Shown here one piece after another: positions 59,189-64,000 of a stretch of DNA of 64,000 nt. Each line of letters starts with the position of its first letter. Positions within the stretch are counted from its first letter, which is position 1. The translations under genes and the position numbers were made by a program. Source of the stretch: an uncultured Flavihumibacter sp. (GTDB taxonomy: Bacteria; Bacteroidota; Bacteroidia; Chitinophagales; Chitinophagaceae); the NCBI GenBank assembly GCA_902168105.1, contig CABHOY010000091.1, positions 1 through 64,000 on the forward strand, read 5' to 3'. A model generated the notes under the pieces. That model searched no databases. It was not told the origin of the DNA and saw nothing but the letters and a program-made list of their open reading frames with translations.

Positions 59189-61933
59189 TTATTGTTTGAT
59201 CACTTTTTCATTGATCACTCCCTGTTTGCTGAAGATCTGGATGATGTACAAACCACTCCTCAGTTGTGTGAGATTGATAACACCGTTCACCACCTGTGTT
59301 CGCAGGGCGGGTGAGCCGTCGAGATTCAGGACGTTCACCCTTGCGCGGTCTTCTATTCCTTCCACGTGATAGTTATTGATCACAGGATTAGGATAACCTC
59401 TGAATTTAATTTCAGCGATCTTCTCTTCTGCAGGTTTACCGGCAGCCAGTGTGTTCAGTGCAGCGGCGGCGCTACCATAGACTTCTGTAGAGAAGATAGA
59501 ATATCCCCACTGGGTAGCCCTGGCCGTTCCATAGATACGCACATAACGACCGGTACCACTGAGATTTGTCCAGTCGTTGACAGTAGTCGTATTGGCGGTC
59601 ACGATTTTGAGCAGGTGCCAGGTATTAAGGTCGGGCGAGATCTGTACCAAGTAGTCCCTGCCGAGCGCTGTTTCCCAGGTGATCTTCACACGGTTCACGT
59701 TATAGTTACCACCCAGGTCAACATAGATCCATTGGGGATCGGAGTAGGCACTCTCCCATCTTGAGCCGGCGCTTGCGTCGAATGCATTATTTGCATTGAA
59801 CGCTCCTACCACACTTGATGCCGTTCCTGTCTTATTTAAGGCGATATTAGACGATGTCGGGGTCCCGCCGCCATATACCTCCATTCCAAAGATAGAATAG
59901 CCGTATTGGGTCCCTCTGGCCGTTCCGTACACCCGCACGTACCGTCCCGAGCCACTCAGGTTAGTCCAGTCGTTAACGGTAATGGTATTGGCGGTAACGT
60001 TCTGCAAGAGCTGCCAGTTGTTCAGATCATTGGAGACTTCTATACGATAGTCCCTGCCGAGGGCTGTTTCCCAGGTGATCTTCACACGATTGATATTATA
60101 GGTGTTCCCGAGGTCGACATAGATCCATTGAGGATCGGTATAGGCGCTTTCCCAGCGGGTGGTAGCGCTGGCGTCGAATGCATTGGAAGCTACAAAGCTG
60201 CCGGTAACGCTGGAGGCAGTGCCAGGCCTGTTCAAGGCCAGGTTGGAGTTCACGCCATTCACGGCGATGGTCACCTGGTTAGAACTGGAAGTAACGCCGC
60301 CATTGTCGGTCGCTTTAGCATGTACGGTATAGTTGCCTGCTGCAACGTTAGACCACTGTATGCTATATGGGGCTGAGTTATCAGTACCGATAAGCGTCGT
60401 ACCGTTGTAGAAGCTAACGGACGAAATTGTACCGCCATCGCGATCACTGGCGTTGGCAGTGAGTGTGATCGTACCCGGAGCGGAGTAGGTTTCTGTGCCA
60501 GTCGGGCTGGTGAGCGTAACTGCAGGCGGCGGATTGTAGGTAGTACCATTGGAGTATACCCTTACCCAGTCGATGTACACATCTGCAGGAAAGATAGCCT
60601 GGTCTACGATAGGGCCGCCATAGGTTTGACCACCACCGCCAACACCGGCACTCAGGATAGCATATAGTTTGTGCTCAAACGGATGCCATTCAGGGTATAG
60701 GTTGGAGAATTCTGACTTACGTACCCTTCTGCCATTGATCAGTTGCACCTGTGCTTCATTCTCTCCATCGGTTGCAAAGGCTGCGCCATCTTCAAAATAG
60801 TGAATATGATAAACGTTGCCATCTACAAAGAATTCCATCCTGTCGGCAAACCAATCGATGCCATACTCGTGCCAGCCGTTCGCACCAACAGCAGGATCTG
60901 TAAGGGATGATTGTGCACAGCACTGATAATCCGGATTACGCAGGGAGCTGCTCCACCTGGTACTGGCGCTACCGTCAAAGGCCAGTCCGGCTGCAACATC
61001 GGCGCCTTGTGTACTGGAGGCGACAGCTGGTTTGTTCAATGCCAGGTTAGTACTGGTGCTTCCGAATACCTGGAATTCAAACAATGAATAGCCCCAGTCG
61101 TTGGAACGCTGTGTACCATACATTCTTACGAAGCGGGCGTTCCTGGCGGAGAAGCTGATCACATCGAGGCCACCATCGCCTGCCGTAGTGGAGTAAGCGT
61201 CGGCCCAGCTGGTACCGTCGGTAGAGGTTTGTATCTTAAATGATCTCCCGGTATTTTCCCAGGTCAGCTCTACCCTGCTGATGGACATTACACTACCCAG
61301 GTCTACGCGGATAAATTCCGGATTATCGGGCGCCTGTGTTTCTGCGAAACTGTAATAACCACCCTGGTGACCATGGTTCCAGTCGGCCCATTGGTTATTG
61401 TTCCATGCCCAGGCATAGTGTGTGGACCCGAGGTTAAAGGTGGGAATAGAGCCGACATATTCCATGATATCTATCTCTCCGCCTTGCGGCCAGCTAAGGG
61501 TGCTTTGACCCTGGGGTAGTTCATCGGGCATCATCCAGAAAGCGAAACCTTGTCCCATGGTGCGTACACCTTTGGGCCATACCCTGGCTACGATCCTGTG
61601 TTGCGGGCCCCAGCTGGCTTTTCCTTTTGTAAATATTCTGCCGCTGGTATAGTTCCTGTCTATATAAAACTCTTTCCGTGTAGAAATTCTCAATACGTTT
61701 CCGTTGGCGCCGGCGATGCCTGATTCAATACCTACGTTTTCCGTGCGATCGGTTGCACGATCTAACTGACCTGTGCCCCAGTCGCCATTTACACCGGTCC
61801 CTGTTTCGTATGACCATTTTGTAAGATCGAGGGAGGGGCCGTTAAATTCGTCGCTCCAGATGAGGGTCCATGTCTGGCTTTTTGCTGCAATGGATAGGGT
61901 GAGTGCAGCACAGAGTAATAGTATTTTCTGCAT
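59189..61933 (-). CDS. Secreted GH16 glycoside hydrolase with discoidin, Ig and T9SS domains
   Basis: Started at MQKILLLCAALTLSIAAKSQ (signal peptide), this is a 914-residue enzyme. A GH16 domain spans about 21-462 with catalytic E153-x-D155-x-x-E158 (GGEIDIMEYVG), so it likely cuts beta-1,3/1,4-glucans or similar. It is interrupted at about 201-340 by F5/8 (discoidin) sequence, with the C-terminal half (EFIRVDLGSV...FEFQVFG) before the N-terminal half (NLALNKPAVASS...RWSSSLRNPDY). A bacterial Ig domain (469-558) and two normal discoidin domains (563-688, 695-820) follow. The Por-type sorting domain (about 845-914) directs type IX secretion. Confidence 0.9.
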   Translation of the reverse strand: MQKILLLCAALTLSIAAKSQTWTLIWSDEFNGPSLDLTKWSYETGTGVNGDWGTGQLDRATDRTENVGIESGIAGANGNVLRISTRKEFYIDRNYTSGRIFTKGKASWGPQHRIVARVWPKGVRTMGQGFAFWMMPDELPQGQSTLSWPQGGEIDIMEYVGSIPTFNLGSTHYAWAWNNNQWADWNHGHQGGYYSFAETQAPDNPEFIRVDLGSVMSISRVELTWENTGRSFKIQTSTDGTSWADAYSTTAGDGGLDVISFSARNARFVRMYGTQRSNDWGYSLFEFQVFGSTSTNLALNKPAVASSTQGADVAAGLAFDGSASTRWSSSLRNPDYQCCAQSSLTDPAVGANGWHEYGIDWFADRMEFFVDGNVYHIHYFEDGAAFATDGENEAQVQLINGRRVRKSEFSNLYPEWHPFEHKLYAILSAGVGGGGQTYGGPIVDQAIFPADVYIDWVRVYSNGTTYNPPPAVTLTSPTGTETYSAPGTITLTANASDRDGGTISSVSFYNGTTLIGTDNSAPYSIQWSNVAAGNYTVHAKATDNGGVTSSSNQVTIAVNGVNSNLALNRPGTASSVTGSFVASNAFDASATTRWESAYTDPQWIYVDLGNTYNINRVKITWETALGRDYRIEVSNDLNNWQLLQNVTANTITVNDWTNLSGSGRYVRVYGTARGTQYGYSIFGMEVYGGGTPTSSNIALNKTGTASSVVGAFNANNAFDASAGSRWESAYSDPQWIYVDLGGNYNVNRVKITWETALGRDYLVQISPDLNTWHLLKIVTANTTTVNDWTNLSGTGRYVRIYGTARATQWGYSIFSTEVYGSAAAALNTLAAGKPAEEKIAEIKFRGYPNPVINNYHVEGIEDRARVNVLNLDGSPALRTQVVNGVINLTQLRSGLYIIQIFSKQGVINEKVIKQ

Positions 61934-62311
61934 AAGGTTTAACTTGGTTACTTTGAGATAATTTTTTACGTGAACTATTTGGCGTAGGTGCACAGGTGGC
62001 CCGTGGGCGGCCATAAATCGTGGAATAGTCATTATTTATTGTTTGAGTTCCCGTTGTGCGGGAGGGTTTTCTTTGCTCAGTACTTTAGGGAGAAGGGTTT
62101 TCTTAAATCTAGTGAAAATAGTATAGAAATCCAAATGGGATGAGGGGTGAAAGGAGCATGTAAAATCCGCAGAAATATACCAGCAGTCAGGCGTTATGAA
62201 TTAAATATAACTAACTATCTTAGTGGTCGCCATCCCTTTACCGCCCACCGCCCCCCTGAACGGGTGGCAGTAGAATGGCAAGCATTATTCCACGCTTCAA
62301 AACAATTTTTC
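61934..62311. other. Divergent gap before the membrane-protein gene
   Basis: These 378 bases separate the GH16 gene from the plus-strand membrane-protein gene. Open frames run through parts of it on both strands, but their sequence is not protein-like. No promoter box of the TAnnTTTG type is clear. Confidence 0.4.
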
Positions 62312-63040
62312 ATGCAGCAATTTAAAATCTCCACAGAGGGAATTGATAAGATTATCAGCAATGCGCGTCTCCGGACAATCCTTACATGCCTTATTGGTTT
62401 AACAGCTGGTGTAGTCATTTTCGCCAATAATTCACAGGACAAGGAAGGTACTACAGCGAGCTTACCATTTATTATCCCTTTTCTTCTTGCAGTAGCCGTT
62501 TGGGCTTATCTGCGAGGTATTAAAAGACAAAAAGCACTACTGGCAACATTTACGATTGTGGTTAACGACCATACTATTTCACGGCAACAACTGAATACGA
62601 CACCTGTATTAATTGACCGAAATGATATAAAAGAAATTATAAAAGACAAAAAAGGGAATTTAGTCATCAAGGGCGCTAAACGCGAAAACTTTATTAATGT
62701 ACCTGCCCAGATCGATCATTTCGCCGAACTGGAAACTATACTTCATCAGATAAAACCAATATCTGAACGAAATCCCTATTCTATCATTGAAAGATATCCC
62801 CTTCTTGCAGGACTGATTGCGGTTGCACTTATGCTAAGCGTCTACCTGTCGTCCAATAAGATCGTCGTTGGCATAACAGGAGCACTGCTACTGGCCATCA
62901 TGACCTGGAGTTTTATTAATGTACAGAGGAATCCTCATATCGACGATAAAATAAAAAAACGTTTCTATTTTGTTTTATTGGTTATGGCCTCGATACTTGC
63001 CACGATGATTATGAAGCTGGGAGGATATATGGGGTATTAG
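62312..63040 (+). CDS. Membrane protein of unknown function
   Basis: Started at MQQFKISTEGIDKIISNAR, this is a 242-residue protein; the open frame extends 55 codons upstream without protein-like sequence. Four membrane helices are visible: TILTCLIGLTAGVVIFA (about 20-37), LPFIIPFLLAVAVWAYLRG (49-67), YPLLAGLIAVALMLSVYLS (about 167-185) with IVVGITGALLLAIMTWSFI, and a C-terminal one. Between the pairs lies a soluble domain (70-155) with a PH-like strand pattern (FTIVVNDHTISRQQLN, GNLVIKGAKRENFINVP). No family is recognised. A strong terminator follows. Confidence 0.6.
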   Translation: MQQFKISTEGIDKIISNARLRTILTCLIGLTAGVVIFANNSQDKEGTTASLPFIIPFLLAVAVWAYLRGIKRQKALLATFTIVVNDHTISRQQLNTTPVLIDRNDIKEIIKDKKGNLVIKGAKRENFINVPAQIDHFAELETILHQIKPISERNPYSIIERYPLLAGLIAVALMLSVYLSSNKIVVGITGALLLAIMTWSFINVQRNPHIDDKIKKRFYFVLLVMASILATMIMKLGGYMGY

Positions 63041-63063
63041 GATTTTTATTAGCAATCGATAAC

Positions 63064-63095
63064 AAAGGCGTTCATCACTGAGCGTCTTTTTTTTT
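63064..63095 (+). terminator. Intrinsic terminator
   Basis: AAAGGCGTTCA (63064-63074) pairs along its length with TGAGCGTCTTT (63079-63089), with G-T pairs, around TCAC. Nine T residues follow at 63087-63095. It ends the membrane-protein transcript. Confidence 0.85.
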
Positions 63096-63228
63096 GCATG
63101 AAGAGATAGTTATCATGCGGCTGTTCGCGTTAACATCTAATTAAGACTTTAATTGATCAGCTCCATCTATCTTGCGCCCGGGACATGTTTTCACACAAAG
63201 TTCATGTCTCTTTATAACGTGAAACGAC

Positions 63229-63250
63229 AACCGGACATTCCTGTCCGGTT
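63229..63250. terminator. Isolated strong hairpin, possible sRNA or bidirectional terminator
   Basis: AACCGGACA (63229-63237) pairs perfectly with TGTCCGGTT (63242-63250) around TTCC, and CTTTT follows. No plus-strand gene ends nearby, since the last one already stops at 63064-63095. A second weak hairpin, GACATG...CATGTC, lies at about 63182-63208. Either it terminates a short RNA starting near 63110-63180, or it acts on the minus strand after the gene at 63302. Confidence 0.5.
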
Positions 63251-63301
63251 CTTTTCCACTTAACATTTAACACGTTGATGATTGAGCCGGGTCTGCACTA
63301 T

Positions 63302-63751
63302 TTATCCCTCTATGGGCGGATCAGGTATTGGGTGTAGTTTATAGCCTATAATTCCCGCTATAGTGGCAAAGAGATAACAATATATCATGCCGTTATCTAC
63401 GTACTTCCTGTATTCCGTATGCTGTACAGTGTATAAGTAAAAGGGGATCACTGTCAGCACAATGCCCGCTAACACCAGTACGCCCTTTTTTATCAGCGGG
63501 TGGTACTTTAACCTGTTGGTCAGTTTTACTGCAACATATAGCAATGCGAAACAGGGTGCGGAGAAGAGCAGTCCGTAACATAACATGACTAAGAACATGA
63601 ACACAAATGCCGTGGCGCTGATCAGGCCCAGATCGATTAGAACAAATATGACAGGTCCCAGGGACGCACTTGTTAACCAGACTTTTAACGAATAGACAAA
63701 CTCGTTGGGTTTCAATTTTTCTGCGAAGATATCTTCTGTATCTGTAGACAT
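63302..63751 (-). CDS. Small four-helix membrane protein of unknown function
   Basis: This 149-residue protein has four predicted membrane helices: ASLGPVIFVLIDLGLISATAF-type (about 28-50), MFLVMLCYGLLFSAPCFALLYVAV (53-76), KKGVLVLAGIVLTVIPFYLYTV (88-109) and GMIYCYLFATIAGIIGY (118-134). The N-terminal tail is acidic (STDTEDIFAEKLKPNEF). No family is recognised. Nothing in the flanking 250 bases to the window end looks like a gene. Confidence 0.6.
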   Translation of the reverse strand: MSTDTEDIFAEKLKPNEFVYSLKVWLTSASLGPVIFVLIDLGLISATAFVFMFLVMLCYGLLFSAPCFALLYVAVKLTNRLKYHPLIKKGVLVLAGIVLTVIPFYLYTVQHTEYRKYVDNGMIYCYLFATIAGIIGYKLHPIPDPPIEG

Positions 63752-64000
63752 AGTTATAAGGGTTGTTTTGGGTTATGCTCAAATATATATCATTCCGCTT
63801 ATACTGCCTTATTCCATACCAGCTAAGATGGCGAAGCGCAGGCGTTCAGGTGGTCGTGAGGTGGACCTGAACAGAAGGGGCGTAAATACTGTCAACTTTC
63901 CTGGTTTTTGGGGGAATGAAAGGCGGTTATGAGAGTTAGGCACGCGGTTACTGTTCGTTAACCAGGATTGTACAGGGGGAGCAACAGCAAAACAGGGCAG

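Noticed and set aside
63705..63932. 75-codon plus-strand frame, or a 34-residue Arg-rich peptide from 63828
   Set aside because: The longer version overlaps the start of the membrane-protein gene at 63302-63751. The short one has no supporting signal.

Overview
The window reads as chromosomal DNA of a Bacteroidota bacterium, most likely a Chitinophaga-type member of the Chitinophagaceae. The reasons are a Bacteroidetes-specific type VI secretion system (T6SS subtype iii, with TssN/O/P/R in place of TssJ/L/M), a type IX secretion C-terminal sorting domain on a glycoside hydrolase, a CarboxypepD_reg/TonB-like outer membrane receptor, and several promoters of the Bacteroidetes form TTG-N20-TAnnTTTG. 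I found no rRNA, tRNA, CRISPR array, insertion sequence or prophage.

Layout. 1-6.2 kb: unrelated small units (DUF4142 lipoprotein, a DUF3626-like protein, an AraC regulator beside an MDR oxidoreductase, a Yellow/MRJP-type lipoprotein, a YdcF-like protein). 6.2-24.6 kb: a single 18.5-kb minus-strand T6SSiii operon, read tssO, tssP-like, tssR, tssH(clpV), tssB, tssC, hcp, tssE, tssF, tssG, tssN, tssK, vgrG, an unknown gene, a PAAR-Hint gene and a second tssO-like gene. 25-26.6 kb: a lipoprotein gene followed by a very long hairpin and an 11-bp tandem repeat. 26.6-34.9 kb: an LtaS-like sulfatase, a two-component system with an outer-membrane receptor, and a MocR regulator divergent from an NTF2-like protein. 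35-41 kb: sbcD-sbcC and a lipid A-type acyltransferase. 41-49.8 kb: small regulators, an NDH-2-like dehydrogenase, unknown exported proteins, a DinB-fold protein and a transmembrane HTH-like regulator. 49.8-51.4 kb: an SDR/TetR pair with three matching operators. 51.6-54.3 kb: three tandem tail-collar proteins and a formyltransferase.

54.3-59.2 kb is a lasso-peptide biosynthetic cluster. It has an Asn-synthetase-like cyclase (C), a transglutaminase-like leader peptidase (B2), a PqqD-like recognition protein (B1), an HPr-kinase-like enzyme and a nucleotidyltransferase. I also find a 43-codon precursor gene at 54340-54471 (minus), adjoining the cyclase. Its leader has a WxxP motif and a Thr at -2, and its predicted core is GGGAAGTDFGSEISAP, with Gly1-Asp8 as the expected 8-residue macrolactam ring. 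I consider this the most valuable item in the window. No dedicated exporter is visible.

59.2-64 kb: a secreted GH16 enzyme whose catalytic domain seems to be interrupted by a circularly permuted discoidin domain, then two membrane proteins of unknown function. The T6SS cluster has the full structural set, but its only candidate cargo is a PAAR-Hint protein that stops six residues after its Hint domain, so no toxin or immunity gene is recognisable inside the operon.
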